In this document: positions 9,233 to 17,931 of the stretch, one piece after another
Layout: each line of letters opens with the position of its first letter
Position numbering within the stretch: the first letter of the stretch is position 1
Assembly (NCBI GenBank): GCA_017255395.1
Contig: JAFKDC010000001.1
Span: 496,001-560,000 of the forward strand
DNA from: Enemella evansiae
GTDB taxonomy: Bacteria > Pseudomonadota > Alphaproteobacteria > Rhodobacterales > Rhodobacteraceae
Length of the DNA stretch: 64,000 nt
Reading direction: 5' to 3'
Notes under the pieces: generated by a model
The model's database searches: none
What the model was told of the DNA's origin: nothing
Seen by the model: only the letters and a program-made list of their open reading frames with translations
Made by a program: the position numbers and the translations under genes

Positions 9233-10128
9233 AGCTCGTGCGCCCAGGGCGGGTTGGCGCCCGCGCGGCCGACCGTCACCGCCGCCGCCTGCACGCCCAG
9301 TTCCGCGGCGCCCTGAAGGTCGTCGAGCCGCGCCTCTGACAAGGCCTGCCGCGACAGCAGACCCGCCTTGTGCAACCCCGCCAGAAGGCCCGCGTTGAAG
9401 GTATCGCCCGCGCCGACCGTATCGACCACCATCACCCGGTGCGCCGCGACACGCCGCGTCCCCTCGCGCGTCACGAGGTCCACACCCTCGCCCCCGCGCG
9501 TCACCGTCACCAGCGCCGCGCCGCCGGCCAGCAGCGCCTCGGGCGTCGTGCCCAGCCAGTCCATGTCCTCGTCCGAGACCTTGACGATATCGGCCCGCGC
9601 CAGCATCGCCTCCAGCCGGGTACGGTAGCGCGCCTCGTCGGTGATAAAGCCGGGACGGATGTTCGGGTCGATCATGACCGGGCGATCCCCGGCCAGTGCA
9701 CAGAAGGCGGCGTAGCTCTCCGCCTGCGGCTCGGACACCAGCGAGATGCCACCGAAGAACAGCGCGTCGATGCCCGATGCCTCCAGCGGCAGGTCCGCCT
9801 CGGCCAGCATCCGCCCCGCCGTGTTCTCGTCGTAGAAGGCGTATTGCGCATGACCATCGGTCAGCGTGACGAAGGCCAGTGTCGTGGGCCGGCCCGAGCG
9901 CGGGCAGAACTGGTGGTCGACGCCGGACGCCTCCAGTTCGGCGATCAGCATCCGCCCGAAGAGGTCCGAGGACAGCCCGCCGAAATAGCCCGAGGGCGCA
10001 CCCAGACGCCCCAGCGCGATGGCGGTGTTGAAGACCGCGCCGCCCGCATAGGGCGCAAAGGCCGGCTCTCCACCGGCGCTCTCGCGCGGCAACATGTCGA
10101 TCAGCGCTTCGCCGCAACACAGGATCAT
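9229..10128 (-). CDS. PfkB-family carbohydrate kinase (fructokinase-like)
   Basis: ATP-dependent sugar kinase of the ribokinase/PfkB family, 299 residues. N-terminal signature [15 protein letters not shown] (PfkB signature 1) near residue 30; C-terminal signature [17 protein letters not shown] near 230, with the catalytic Asp of GAGD. A lid region and substrate-contact segment [11 protein letters not shown] lie between. Within the family the sequence looks most like fructokinases, which is similarity-based, so other hexoses are possible. It is followed by dtd with a 4-nt overlap. No sugar transporter or regulator is adjacent to fix the substrate. Confidence 0.88.
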   Translation of the reverse strand: MILCCGEALIDMLPRESAGGEPAFAPYAGGAVFNTAIALGRLGAPSGYFGGLSSDLFGRMLIAELEASGVDHQFCPRSGRPTTLAFVTLTDGHAQYAFYDENTAGRMLAEADLPLEASGIDALFFGGISLVSEPQAESYAAFCALAGDRPVMIDPNIRPGFITDEARYRTRLEAMLARADIVKVSDEDMDWLGTTPEALLAGGAALVTVTRGGEGVDLVTREGTRRVAAHRVMVVDTVGAGDTFNAGLLAGLHKAGLLSRQALSEARLDDLQGAAELGVQAAAVTVGRAGANPPWAHEL

Positions 10129-10186
10129 GGACGCTCCTCCCTCTCGTTCGTCCGTGTTTGCGCTAACCGCCGCGCAAAGACAATCC

Positions 10187-11308
10187 TCACTGGTTCAGTG
10201 CGATCAGGTAGCCAAGCCCGCCCGCCACGATCAGCCCAAGGATCACCGCGATGGTGATCTTCACAGCGGACCACGGGCGCTCGCCCTGCACCCGCCCCGT
10301 GCGCCCGTTGACGACGAAGCGGTAGCTCTTGTCGCGGTACTTGTAGGCGGCCATCCAGACCGGCAGCAGCACATGCTTGAAGGTCACATCGCGCAACTCC
10401 GTCTCGACATGGTGGATGCGCTGGCGGTCGCCGCCGATGTCGAACTTCACGTCGCGCTGAATGACGCGGTCCATCTTCACCCGGGCCTCCTGAAAGCCCT
10501 CGTCCAGATCGACCTGATAGCCCTCGGCCCGGAACCCGGCGAGGAACTCAGGGCGGTAAGGCTCCATCGCGGACAGGTCCCAGGGCTCCAGCGCGTCGGT
10601 GTAGCGCTTGGGCAGCGCCTTCGAGGCCAGCACCAGCACATCGTCGAAGAAGCGTGTCACCCGCCCCGAGACCCCCCGCCAGCGGATCTTCTGAACCCGC
10701 TGCTGCGTGGGTTTGCCGTCGCGCATCACGGTGCGGGTCTCGTAGTAGATCGTACCGCGCTCGCCGCGATAATCCGAGGTCGTGTCGGCGTCGAAGGTCC
10801 AGTAGGGCACGTAGATCCCGGTCAGCTTGCGCCCCTTGCGGGCATAGTCCTGCAATCCGTTCGGCGCGAACCATAGCTTGCCCAGCCAGTCGACCATGGC
10901 GGCGCGTGCCTGCGCCTCGTCCATGGCGAAGGGCAGAAGTCCGCGCGGCTTGATGTGGCGATGTGTGCCGGTGTCGGTCACCACGGGCGTCGCGCAGAAG
11001 GGGCATTCCGAGGCATGGATGTCGGGGTCGAACTCCACCTGCGCGCCACAATTGGGGCATTGCGCGATGCGGGTCTCTTCCATCTCCTGCAGGGGCAGAA
11101 GGTTGTCGATCGCCGCGCGGAAATCCAGCTCCCTGACGCCGCCGTCCCAGGGGCCGGCCTGCACCATCTCCTCGGTATTGCCGCAGTGGTCGCAGACCAG
11201 CGTGCCCACATCCGGGTCGAAGCGCAGGTCCGACCCGCAGTTGTCGCAGGGAAAGCGGTGCTCTTCCCTGGGGTCCGTGGCCGCCGGGGGCGGGGGCGGG
11301 GTGGTCAT
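10187..11308 (-). CDS. zinc-ribbon protein with C-terminal membrane anchor
   Basis: A 373-residue protein with two TFIIB/primosomal-type zinc ribbons: CDNCGSDL ... CDHCG at about 20-45, and CPNCGAQV ... CPFC at about 83-105. A long conserved region follows (LTGIYVPYWTFDADTTSDYRG, HVLLPVWMAAYKY) and one C-terminal membrane helix (ITIAVILGLIVAGGLGYLIAL). The N-terminus is a proline run (TTPPPPPAA). Proteins of this type are often annotated as helicase-like or primosomal N'-like because of the ribbons, but no helicase motif is present. It lies beside an SPFH-GYF gene and a TelA/XpaC cluster, an association reported for membrane-stress loci. Function unknown. Confidence 0.8.
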   Translation of the reverse strand: MTTPPPPPAATDPREEHRFPCDNCGSDLRFDPDVGTLVCDHCGNTEEMVQAGPWDGGVRELDFRAAIDNLLPLQEMEETRIAQCPNCGAQVEFDPDIHASECPFCATPVVTDTGTHRHIKPRGLLPFAMDEAQARAAMVDWLGKLWFAPNGLQDYARKGRKLTGIYVPYWTFDADTTSDYRGERGTIYYETRTVMRDGKPTQQRVQKIRWRGVSGRVTRFFDDVLVLASKALPKRYTDALEPWDLSAMEPYRPEFLAGFRAEGYQVDLDEGFQEARVKMDRVIQRDVKFDIGGDRQRIHHVETELRDVTFKHVLLPVWMAAYKYRDKSYRFVVNGRTGRVQGERPWSAVKITIAVILGLIVAGGLGYLIALNQ

Positions 11309-11449
11309 GCGGTTCTCCCTCGGGTCGCTTCGGCGCGAGTGTTCCCGCTGGGCCGCCCGGGGTCAAGGCGGGCCGCCCGGCGGGTTTTCCCCACTTGAGA
11401 CCCGCGCCCGTGCGGTTATCTTCCGCAGCGCAGCAACAGGAGCGCCCGC

Positions 11450-11980
11450 ATGATCCGCGCCACGATCCTCGCCCTCTGCCTCGCCGCCCCGGCGCAGGCC
11501 TCCGAACTGAGCTACAGCTTCCTCTGGCAAGGCGCAGGCGGTTACGCAGTGCGCGGGGCCCTGTCCTACGACGCGCTTTTCGGCACCGGGGGGATCGTTC
11601 GCGAGAATGAACTGACCTGCTTTGTCATCGAGGGGCTGAAGGACGGCGAGCCCATCGGCCGCTGGGCCCTGGGCGACCTGACAGAGGACACCTCGTGGAA
11701 GCTGACCTTCGATCCGGCCCGCCCGGCCTTCGTGGTCGAAGGAGAGGGCGTCGACATGCCGCAGGCCTGGAACATGGACGGTTTCGGCACCGACTGCGGC
11801 GCGGGCGGCTTCGGCTTCAATATCGGCAACGCGGCGCAGGACATCTGCCTGAACGGTGCGCTGATCGTCGAAAGCCAGGTCGATCCCTACCGACCCTTCC
11901 CGGTCTCTCCCGCCCCGGGTTTCGATTTCCCGCGCGACGCGTGCCGCGGCCCGGACCTGCTCAGCCTGCTGGCAGACTGA
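11450..11980 (+). CDS. small secreted protein, function unknown
   Basis: 176 residues, with a short signal peptide (IRATILALCLAAPAQA) and a good ribosome-binding site (CAGGAGCGCCCGC before ATG). The mature part has four cysteines, likely two disulfides, and no motif I recognise. It resembles family-restricted periplasmic proteins of Rhodobacteraceae. It sits between two minus-strand members of the SPFH/zinc-ribbon island and is transcribed oppositely, so it need not belong to that system. Confidence 0.75.
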   Translation: MIRATILALCLAAPAQASELSYSFLWQGAGGYAVRGALSYDALFGTGGIVRENELTCFVIEGLKDGEPIGRWALGDLTEDTSWKLTFDPARPAFVVEGEGVDMPQAWNMDGFGTDCGAGGFGFNIGNAAQDICLNGALIVESQVDPYRPFPVSPAPGFDFPRDACRGPDLLSLLAD

Positions 11981-12101
11981 CCCGGTCCGTTAGCGGCCCG
12001 ACGGAGCGGATTCCGGCAATGCCGGTGGCAAAACGACCGCACCGCCAGGCGCGAAGGCCCTCAGTGGTCGCGCCCGCCCGGCCATGAGTGCGCCAGGCCA
12101 C

Positions 12102-12127
12102 CCCTTCTTCTGTCCGGAAAATATCCC
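12102..12127 (+). repeat. CTTCTTCT/AAATAT intergenic element, copy 3 (long form)
   Basis: CCCTTCTTCTGTC, then CGGAAAATATCCCGG, placed about 120 bp after the stop of the secreted-protein gene and in its orientation. It is followed at once by GC-rich hairpins, as in the inverted copy at 13634. Confidence 0.65.
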
Positions 12128-12133
12128 GGGGCT

Positions 12134-12176
12134 CGGGGCAGCGCCCCGGCGGGGGCCCGGGGGCGCAGCCCCCGGG
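12134..12176 (+). terminator. tandem GC-rich hairpins after element copy 3
   Basis: Two perfect short hairpins: arms CGGGGC/GCCCCG with loop AGC (12134-12148), and arms CCCGGGGGC/GCCCCCGGG with loop GCA (12156-12176). No T tract follows. They lie between convergent genes, so a bidirectional 3'-end role is plausible. The core GGGGC-AGC-GCCCC also occurs at 4632-4644 between yqgE and the Sua5 gene. Confidence 0.45.
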
Positions 12177-12231
12177 AGTGAATGCGCGCCGAAGGCGCTC
12201 AATGGGGTCGATCGCCGGATAGGGGCGCTAA

Positions 12232-13362
12232 TCAGACGCCCGGCGGCGGGGGCGGCGGCATGACGGTGAAAAGCTGCGCCAGTTCGGCCACCGCGCCCGC
12301 CTTCTTCCAGCCGTCCTGACCCTGTGTCCAGACGTGGGTCTCGCGGGTCAGCTCCTGTGTCGCGACCATCTTGCCAAGGTCGGCGCGGCTGAAGGGGCCG
12401 GAGGTCTGGCCGTCCTTGGCGATGTGCCAGACATGTTCCACCGGCGGCGGGGGCGGCGGGGCCATGGGCGCGGCGGCGGGGGCGGGTTGCGGCTGCGCAG
12501 GCGCGGCCCCCCAGGGACCCTGCTGGCCCATGGCATTGGCCATCTGCATGCCCATCCCGGCGCCGAAGCCCATGCCCATGGACTGGTCCATCGCGCCGCC
12601 CTGACCCATGGCCTCGGCGGCCTTCCACTTCATGTGATCGTCGAGGTTGCCCGCCAGCCCGCGCGAGGTGCGCGCGTCCAGCGCCTTTTCCACCGCCGGC
12701 GGCAGCGAGATGTTCTCGATGTAAAGCTCGGGCAGCGACAGGCCGTATTGCGCGATCACCGGGTCGATGGCCTTGGCGATCAGCGCGCCGACCTCGCCGG
12801 TGTTCGCGGCCATGTCCAGAACCGGGATGCCCGACCTGGCGATGTCCTTGGAGAACTCCTGCACGATGATGTTGCGGATCTGGAAAGAGATCTCGTCCAT
12901 GGTGAACTCGCCGTCCGTGCCGACGATTTCCGACATGAAGAGTGCGGGGTCGACCACCTTGATCGAATAGGTGCCGAAGGCGCGAATGCGGGTCGGCCCG
13001 AATTCCGGGTCGCGCAGCATGATCGGGTTCTTGGTGCCCCACTTCAGATTGGTGAAGCGGTTGGTGTTGACGAAGTAGATCTCGGATTTGAAGGGCGACT
13101 GGAAGGCGTGGTCCCAGTGCTGAAGCGAGGTCATGATCGGCATGTTGTTGGTCTCGAGCATGTAGAGACCGGGGGTGAAGACATCCGCCAGCTGGCCCTC
13201 GTGCACGAAGACGGCGGCCTGCCCCTCGCGCACCGTCAGCTTGGCGCCGTATTTGATCTCGTGGCCCTCACGCTCGAACCTGTAGACCAGCGTGTCGCGG
13301 GTGTCGTCGGTCCAGTGGATGACGTCGATGAATTGTCCGCTGAGAAAATCCCAAATGCCCAT
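12232..13362 (-). CDS. SPFH/prohibitin-like protein with C-terminal GYF_2 domain
   Basis: 376 residues. The N-terminal two thirds are an SPFH/band-7-type module of the COG4260 family ("virion core protein" in older annotation): DVIHWTDDTRDTLVYRFE, LTVREGQAAVFVHEGQ, FTPGLYMLETNN. A Met/Gly-rich linker (GMGFGAGMGMQMANAMGQQ) and a proline run follow, then a GYF_2 (DUF4339) domain, HVWHIAKDGQTSGPFSRADL ... W ... W, and a terminal PPPPPPG tail. No signal peptide. ATG 13362 has a strong Shine-Dalgarno sequence (AAGGAGAACGCC); the frame is open further upstream but is not conserved. SPFH proteins scaffold membrane domains. Neighbours (zinc ribbon, TelA, XpaC) suggest an envelope or metal stress role (inference). 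Confidence 0.87.
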   Translation of the reverse strand: MGIWDFLSGQFIDVIHWTDDTRDTLVYRFEREGHEIKYGAKLTVREGQAAVFVHEGQLADVFTPGLYMLETNNMPIMTSLQHWDHAFQSPFKSEIYFVNTNRFTNLKWGTKNPIMLRDPEFGPTRIRAFGTYSIKVVDPALFMSEIVGTDGEFTMDEISFQIRNIIVQEFSKDIARSGIPVLDMAANTGEVGALIAKAIDPVIAQYGLSLPELYIENISLPPAVEKALDARTSRGLAGNLDDHMKWKAAEAMGQGGAMDQSMGMGFGAGMGMQMANAMGQQGPWGAAPAQPQPAPAAAPMAPPPPPPVEHVWHIAKDGQTSGPFSRADLGKMVATQELTRETHVWTQGQDGWKKAGAVAELAQLFTVMPPPPPPGV

Positions 13363-13782
13363 GGCGTTCTCCTTGGCCGGATTCCTACCGGTCCGGACGC
13401 GCGGGGCCTTGCGGCGGCCCGCGTGGCCCGGGGTATCCGGCAGGCTGATCGCCAAAAGAGGTAACAACGATGGTCGCGCAGGCCAAGGGTGCAATCGCCC
13501 CGGTGGCACGGGGAAAAGGCGGCGGCATGCATCGCCGGGCGGCCGAGGGGGGACGCGGCGGGGCGGCGACGGTCCGGTTTCGCCTGCCTGAGGCAGGCGA
13601 CCGGCCGGGGAGGCTCTGCCTCCCCGGACCCCACCGGGATATTTTCAGACAGAAGAAGAGGCGGGCGTGTTATGTGGCCTGTTGCGCGGGTCGCCCGTCG
13701 CCCTCCGGCGCGGCGCGGTTGAGGTGATCGGGCAGGGGAGCGCTCCGGGGCCCGTCTTCTTGTGCCCATGGATGTGCGGTCG
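13363..13782. other. 420-bp gap, no gene; holds an element copy and hairpins
   Basis: Open frames here are GC-skew shadows without ribosome-binding sites. On the minus strand, reading away from the DUF2927 gene, it contains element copy 4 (13634-13660) and two perfect hairpins: arms GGGGAGGC/GCCTCCCC with loop TCT (13607-13625), and arms CGCCTGCC/GGCAGGCG with loop TGA (13581-13599). The promoter of the SPFH gene should lie in the lower part; I see no clear -35/-10. Confidence 0.6.
13634..13660 (-). repeat. CTTCTTCT/AAATAT intergenic element, copy 4 (long form, inverted)
   Basis: On the minus strand: CTCTTCTTCTGTC, then TGAAAATATCCCGG. This is the same element as at 12102, again followed by GC-rich hairpins. 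It lies 3' of the minus-strand DUF2927 gene in its orientation. Confidence 0.65.
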
Positions 13783-14784
13783 TCAGGACGGCCCGCCAAG
13801 CATCTCGCTGGCGCGCTTCTGGACCACGGGCAGGGCCTCGCGGGCGGTCATGCCGGGGGTCAGGGCCGGGTCGTAGAGGATCTTCAGCAGCATCTCGTCC
13901 TGGCGCGTCAGCAGGGCGAATTCGTCGTCGTCGTTGAAGATCGATGGCCGCGCGCGCGGGTCGTCGTTGCCCAGCCCCATGCCCTGCGCCACCTCTTCGT
14001 GGATGCAGGACTGGCGCAACAGATCCGGGTGTTCCGAGCGGATCACCGCGATGGCGGTGCCGTAGTTGTAGCCGCCGGGCGTGTCCGAGAAAGCCACGAC
14101 AAGGCAGTGGATGCTGCGCGGCAGGGCATTGAACAGGCGCAGGGACGAGGGGTTCACGTCGGGCACCAGCTGGCGGATGCGCGGCGCGATCAGGTCGGTG
14201 TCGTCCTCGCTCATGAACAGCACGTGGAAGTTCGCGCCGCTGTCGACCATCTGGATCGGATGGCCGGAAACCCGCGACAGGCGGGCTGCGTAGGATTTGA
14301 CCTGCGCGCGGTCCCAGTCGATCTGGTCGCGCGGCACATTGGGGCCGAACTCGACCGCCATGCGCACCGGCTGGGTCCATTTCTTGATCGCGCTGGCGCC
14401 GCCCGCGGAGGGGCGCAGCCCTTCGCCGCGCACATATTCCTCTTCGAGGGCGATCTTGACGAAGTTGCGCACCAGCATGGTGTCGGTGACGGGGGTGTCC
14501 TCGCCCCCGCCGTCGGTGCGCAAGAGCCCGCGCGCCAGCAGGTCGCGCTGCACCTTGCCATAGTAGCGTTGCAGGGCGAGGCTGTTCTCGGAGGGGGGGC
14601 TGGGCGTGGGGGCCGGCATCGCCGCAGGGGTCACCGTCTCGGGCTTCGGCCCGACAGAATCGGGCCGGGCGGCGGGTTTGACCGCAGAGGCCCGCGGGGC
14701 AAGCGCATTGCTGTCGCAGGCCGCAAGGCCCCCGAGTCCGACCAGCGCCGCCAGGGCGGCTGTCCACAGGCCCCGCTTTGCCAT
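13783..14784 (-). CDS. DUF2927 lipoprotein
   Basis: 333 residues with a lipoprotein signal peptide (lipobox GLAAC at about residue 23), then a proline-rich linker and a DUF2927 domain. The domain holds SCIHEEVAQGMGLGND, a conserved HEE-x2-Q segment that looks like a degenerate zincin motif. This is an observation, not proof of peptidase activity. It begins 2 nt after the telA stop, so it is cotranscribed and probably coupled. Tethered to the periplasmic face of a membrane, it would be the extracytoplasmic arm of the TelA/XpaC operon. Domain function unknown. Confidence 0.85.
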   Translation of the reverse strand: MAKRGLWTAALAALVGLGGLAACDSNALAPRASAVKPAARPDSVGPKPETVTPAAMPAPTPSPPSENSLALQRYYGKVQRDLLARGLLRTDGGGEDTPVTDTMLVRNFVKIALEEEYVRGEGLRPSAGGASAIKKWTQPVRMAVEFGPNVPRDQIDWDRAQVKSYAARLSRVSGHPIQMVDSGANFHVLFMSEDDTDLIAPRIRQLVPDVNPSSLRLFNALPRSIHCLVVAFSDTPGGYNYGTAIAVIRSEHPDLLRQSCIHEEVAQGMGLGNDDPRARPSIFNDDDEFALLTRQDEMLLKILYDPALTPGMTAREALPVVQKRASEMLGGPS

Positions 14785-14786
14785 GA

Positions 14787-15983
14787 TCAGGCCGGAACCG
14801 AGCCGCCGGCATTCTCGCCGGTGCCGTCGCGGCGGGCCTTCGCAGAGGCCAGGGTGTCGCGCAGTTCCGTTTCCATCTTCTTCAGTTCCTCTTCGGCCCT
14901 GGCGCGCCGCGCCTTGCCTTCGTCCGCGATCTGGAGGCTTTCCTGAATCGTGCCGATCAGGTCGGCGTTGGCCTGCTTGACGGCCTCGATGTCGAACACG
15001 CCCCGCTCCATCTCTTCGCGGATCACCTTGTTGCTTTCCCGCAAATTCGCCGCGTTCGACGTCAACAATTCGTTGGTCAGGTCGTTTGCGTCGCGCACCG
15101 CCGCCGCCGCCGCCCTGGACCGCTGAATCGTCACCGCCTGCGCAAGCTGCGTTTCCCATAGGGGCACGGTGTTCACAAGCGTCGAGTTGATCTTGGTCAC
15201 CAAGCTCTTGTCGTTTTCCTGCACCAGCCGGATGGAGGGCAGAGATTGCATCGTCACCTGCCGCGTCAGCTTCAGGTCGTGCACGCGGCGTTCCAGATCG
15301 TCGCGGGCGGCGCGCAGGTCGCGCAGCTCCTGCGCCTTCATCACCTGATCGCCCTCGGGGGCGGCGCCGACCTCGGCCTCTTTGGCGGGGATCGTCACGG
15401 TGTCCAGCTCTTCGAGCTTTTCCTCGCCCGCCGAGATGTAAAGCGCCAGCTCGTCGTAGAACTGCAACGTCTTTTCATAAAGCAGGTCGAGCGACTTGAT
15501 GTCCTTCAGCAAGGTGTGCTCGTGCTTTAGCAGGTCGTCGGTGATCCGGTCGATCTGGCCCTGCACATCCTCGAAACGCGCGGTGAACTTGGCGAAGGGC
15601 GCGGCGCGGCCCAGAAGCTTTTCCCACCACGACCGCTCGCGGCGCACGTCCAGCTCGGACACCGAAAAGCCACGGATCGTGGTCACGATGTTGCGCAGGG
15701 AATCGCCCGCCGGGCCCACGTCCTTGTTGCGCACATCCGTCAGCATCGCCTGGGAAATCGTCTGCAATTCCGCCTGCGCGGCAGAGCCGAAGGACACGAT
15801 GGAATTCGTGTCGGTCATGTCCAGTTCTTCCATCCGGGTGCGGATTTCCTCGGACAGCGCCGGGTCGGCCTGTTTCAGCGGCACCACGGCACTGGCCTCT
15901 TGCGGGTCGGGAAGGACAACGGCGTTGACCTCGTCGACCAAGGCAACGGTCTTCTCGGCTTCCTGGCGGGTCTGTTCAGACAT
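14787..15983 (-). CDS. TelA-family protein (toxic anion resistance, PF05816)
   Basis: 398 residues, soluble, highly charged and largely helical. The TelA/YaaN core is visible: SVSELDVRRERSWWEKLLGR (about 105), LYEKTLQFYDELALYISAGEE (about 170), MQSLPSIRLVQENDKSLVTKINSTLVNTVPLWETQL (about 245-280), then NELLTSNAANLRESNKVIREEMERGVFDIEAVKQAN. The C-terminus is a charged coiled coil. TelA is named for plasmid tellurite resistance, and homologues sit with XpaC in many bacteria (yaaN-xpaC in Bacillus). Here it follows xpaC by 27 nt and precedes the DUF2927 gene by 2 nt. Biochemical activity unknown. Confidence 0.93.
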   Translation of the reverse strand: MSEQTRQEAEKTVALVDEVNAVVLPDPQEASAVVPLKQADPALSEEIRTRMEELDMTDTNSIVSFGSAAQAELQTISQAMLTDVRNKDVGPAGDSLRNIVTTIRGFSVSELDVRRERSWWEKLLGRAAPFAKFTARFEDVQGQIDRITDDLLKHEHTLLKDIKSLDLLYEKTLQFYDELALYISAGEEKLEELDTVTIPAKEAEVGAAPEGDQVMKAQELRDLRAARDDLERRVHDLKLTRQVTMQSLPSIRLVQENDKSLVTKINSTLVNTVPLWETQLAQAVTIQRSRAAAAAVRDANDLTNELLTSNAANLRESNKVIREEMERGVFDIEAVKQANADLIGTIQESLQIADEGKARRARAEEELKKMETELRDTLASAKARRDGTGENAGGSVPA

Positions 15984-16010
15984 GATTTCGGTATCCCTTG
16001 TTGGAAAGTC

Positions 16011-16907
16011 TTAACCCGTGGTGTCGAGATGCACGCCTTCGCGCTGCAAGCGGTCGCGCAGCACCTCGATTTCCACGGAAAGGTCGGCGTTGTTGTCCAG
16101 AAGCAGCTTGTCGATCTTCTTGTCGAAGGTCTCTTCGAGATCGGTGAGCAGCATCATGAAGTCGCTCTTGGCGCCCCGGTCGGGTTTGCGGGCGTTGATG
16201 TCCGAGAACTTCACCGCGGCGTCGCGGGCGCCCATCAGGTAGACGCCGAGGAATTTCTTGGCGGCGGTCAGGTCGCGGGGGTCTTCCTCGACCGTGCGGA
16301 TCATCTCGCGCACCTTGACGGTGAAGCGCTCGACCCGGGCCTCGACCTGCCGGTCGTCGGCGCGGCGCACGGCGTCCTTCATCGCGGCGAGGTATTTCTC
16401 GGCCTCGTCCACGACGCGGGCGACGCGATCCTGCTGGAAGGTGTCGACGCCCTCCACGCCCTTGTTCTTCATGGGATCGATGCCGAAGGCGCCGATGTGC
16501 AGAACCCCGGCGGCGGTGCCGAAGATCAGCGGTGCCAGAATGCCGGGCTCCGAGGTCCAGGCGGCGATCGCGGTGCCGATGCCACAGGCCACGGCGGCGA
16601 AGAGCTTGCGCGGGATGGCAGGGCGGCGGGCGACCTTGCGGGCGTCATAGGCGGCCTGCGCCTTCAGCCCGTCGCGCAGCAGCCAGGCCCCGAGGATGAG
16701 CATCCCGGCCCCGGCCAGTCCCATGGCCAGCCCAAGGGCACCGCCGCCCAGCGACAGGGCGGCCAGCACGATGCCGGGAATGAACATGACGTTCGAGCGG
16801 GCGCCCGCCGGCGTCACCTGCGCGCCCTTGTACGCGGGGGTGCGGTCGGGTGTCTTCGGGTCGGATGATCCGTCGGGGCTGTACTTGCCGCCAAAGCGCT
16901 GCGCCAT
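16011..16907 (-). CDS. XpaC-family membrane protein
   Basis: 298 residues of the XpaC family (annotated for historical reasons as 5-bromo-4-chloroindolyl phosphate hydrolysis). Two hydrophobic blocks (about 40-80 and 103-140) are each followed by basic stretches, with RRPAIPRKLFAAV between them. A cytosolic helical domain (about 150-290) carries EARVERFTVKVREMIRTVEED and KKFLGVYLMGARDAAVKF. It partners genetically with telA. The ATG is 3 nt after the stop of a 29-codon membrane mini-gene whose last codons contain its Shine-Dalgarno (GGAGGG), so translation is probably coupled. Confidence 0.87.
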   Translation of the reverse strand: MAQRFGGKYSPDGSSDPKTPDRTPAYKGAQVTPAGARSNVMFIPGIVLAALSLGGGALGLAMGLAGAGMLILGAWLLRDGLKAQAAYDARKVARRPAIPRKLFAAVACGIGTAIAAWTSEPGILAPLIFGTAAGVLHIGAFGIDPMKNKGVEGVDTFQQDRVARVVDEAEKYLAAMKDAVRRADDRQVEARVERFTVKVREMIRTVEEDPRDLTAAKKFLGVYLMGARDAAVKFSDINARKPDRGAKSDFMMLLTDLEETFDKKIDKLLLDNNADLSVEIEVLRDRLQREGVHLDTTG

Positions 16908-16910
16908 GGC

Positions 16911-17000
16911 TCAGAGCCCTCCGAGCCAGCCGGTCGTCACTCCGAACAGAAGCACGATCAAGAGGACGTAACAGACCTTCTGCAAGGCGTTTGCGGACAT
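16911..17000 (-). CDS. 29-residue single-span membrane protein (mini-gene)
   Basis: Reads MSANALQKVCYVLLIVLLFG, then VTTGWLGGL and a TGA stop. It has a short polar N-terminus with one Lys, one strongly hydrophobic helix of about 17 residues and a Gly/Trp end, typical of a one-helix accessory peptide. The stop is 3 nt before the xpaC ATG, and the end of the mini-gene supplies that gene's ribosome-binding site. A G-rich tract (GGGACGGGGG) lies 6-15 nt upstream of its own ATG. It is far below usual annotation cut-offs. It could instead be a leader peptide controlling xpaC. No family recognised. Confidence 0.6.
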   Translation of the reverse strand: MSANALQKVCYVLLIVLLFGVTTGWLGGL

Positions 17001-17085
17001 GACGGGCCCCCGTCCCTTTACCCTTCCGGTTGGAACTTAAGGGCAAAATGCTGCGCTTGCTAGGGGGAAGCAGGCGGGCTTTCGC

Positions 17086-17931
17086 TCAGGCGGCGGATTC
17101 GCGGGGCATCCGGTCCAGCAGGCGTCGGGCTTCTTCGTCGAAGGCATCGGTGCGGGAGGGCCCGGCCAGCTTCAGGGCGCGGCTGTCGAAGGTTTCGGAG
17201 AGCGTCTCGACCTTCGCGACAAAACGGCGGCGGGCAAAGCTGTAGCCGGGACCGCCCTGCGCGGCCAGCAGACGCGGGGCCTCGGCCTCGAGCAGCGCGG
17301 CGATCCGCTCGGACAGCGCCAGAACCCGGTCGAAACGGCGCTCGTCCCCGGATGCGGCGGCCAGCTGCCGGGCAACGGAGAGGCGCAGGGTCTCTGCGCG
17401 GCGCAGCGGGTCGGCGTCTGCCAGCGGGTCAAGCAGGTCCGAGACGGCGAGCAGGCGGTCGTCGAGGGCCTGCGCCTGACGTGGCTCGGTGTCCTCCCGC
17501 AACAGCTCGGCACCGGGGCTGACCTTGTCGGTCAGCGGGTCCGTGCCGAAGGCGATCAGGCTGAGGGCGGTCGCCAGTGCCCCGCAGGCAATCGGCAGAA
17601 GCAAGGCATCGAATCGGTGCCCGGCAAGGACAAGCACCACGAGGCCCAGCAGGGCCGAGCCGAGGATCTTGCGCGGCAGGCGGGGGCGGCGGGCATCGGA
17701 GGCAAGGTCGTAATCCTGGTGGATGCGCTGCCCCGCCGCGATCAGCCGCAGGGCCAGCGACAGAAACCAGATCATCGCGAGGCCCGTGGCGATCCCGGCA
17801 AACGACCCCTTGAAGACCCAGAGCAGCATCGGCAGGGCGGCCAGAAAAAGGGTGCTCAGGCCGGAATCGAGGGGCCGCAGGTCGGCGAAGCCGGTGGGGG
17901 GGCTTTGGTCCGGGCGGGTCATCGTCGTCAT
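17086..17931 (-). CDS. second XpaC-like membrane protein (divergent paralogue)
   Basis: 281 residues with the same plan as the gene at 16011: two hydrophobic blocks (about 27-65 and 85-125), the basic bridge RRPRLPRKILGSALLG, the segment AFGTDPLTDKVSPG (compare AFGIDPMKNKGVEG in the neighbour), then a helical cytosolic part. Overall similarity is low, so this looks like an old tandem duplication. Its ATG overlaps the stop of the upstream 66-residue gene (ATGA), so the two are coupled. Function unknown. Confidence 0.72.
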   Translation of the reverse strand: MTTMTRPDQSPPTGFADLRPLDSGLSTLFLAALPMLLWVFKGSFAGIATGLAMIWFLSLALRLIAAGQRIHQDYDLASDARRPRLPRKILGSALLGLVVLVLAGHRFDALLLPIACGALATALSLIAFGTDPLTDKVSPGAELLREDTEPRQAQALDDRLLAVSDLLDPLADADPLRRAETLRLSVARQLAAASGDERRFDRVLALSERIAALLEAEAPRLLAAQGGPGYSFARRRFVAKVETLSETFDSRALKLAGPSRTDAFDEEARRLLDRMPRESAA

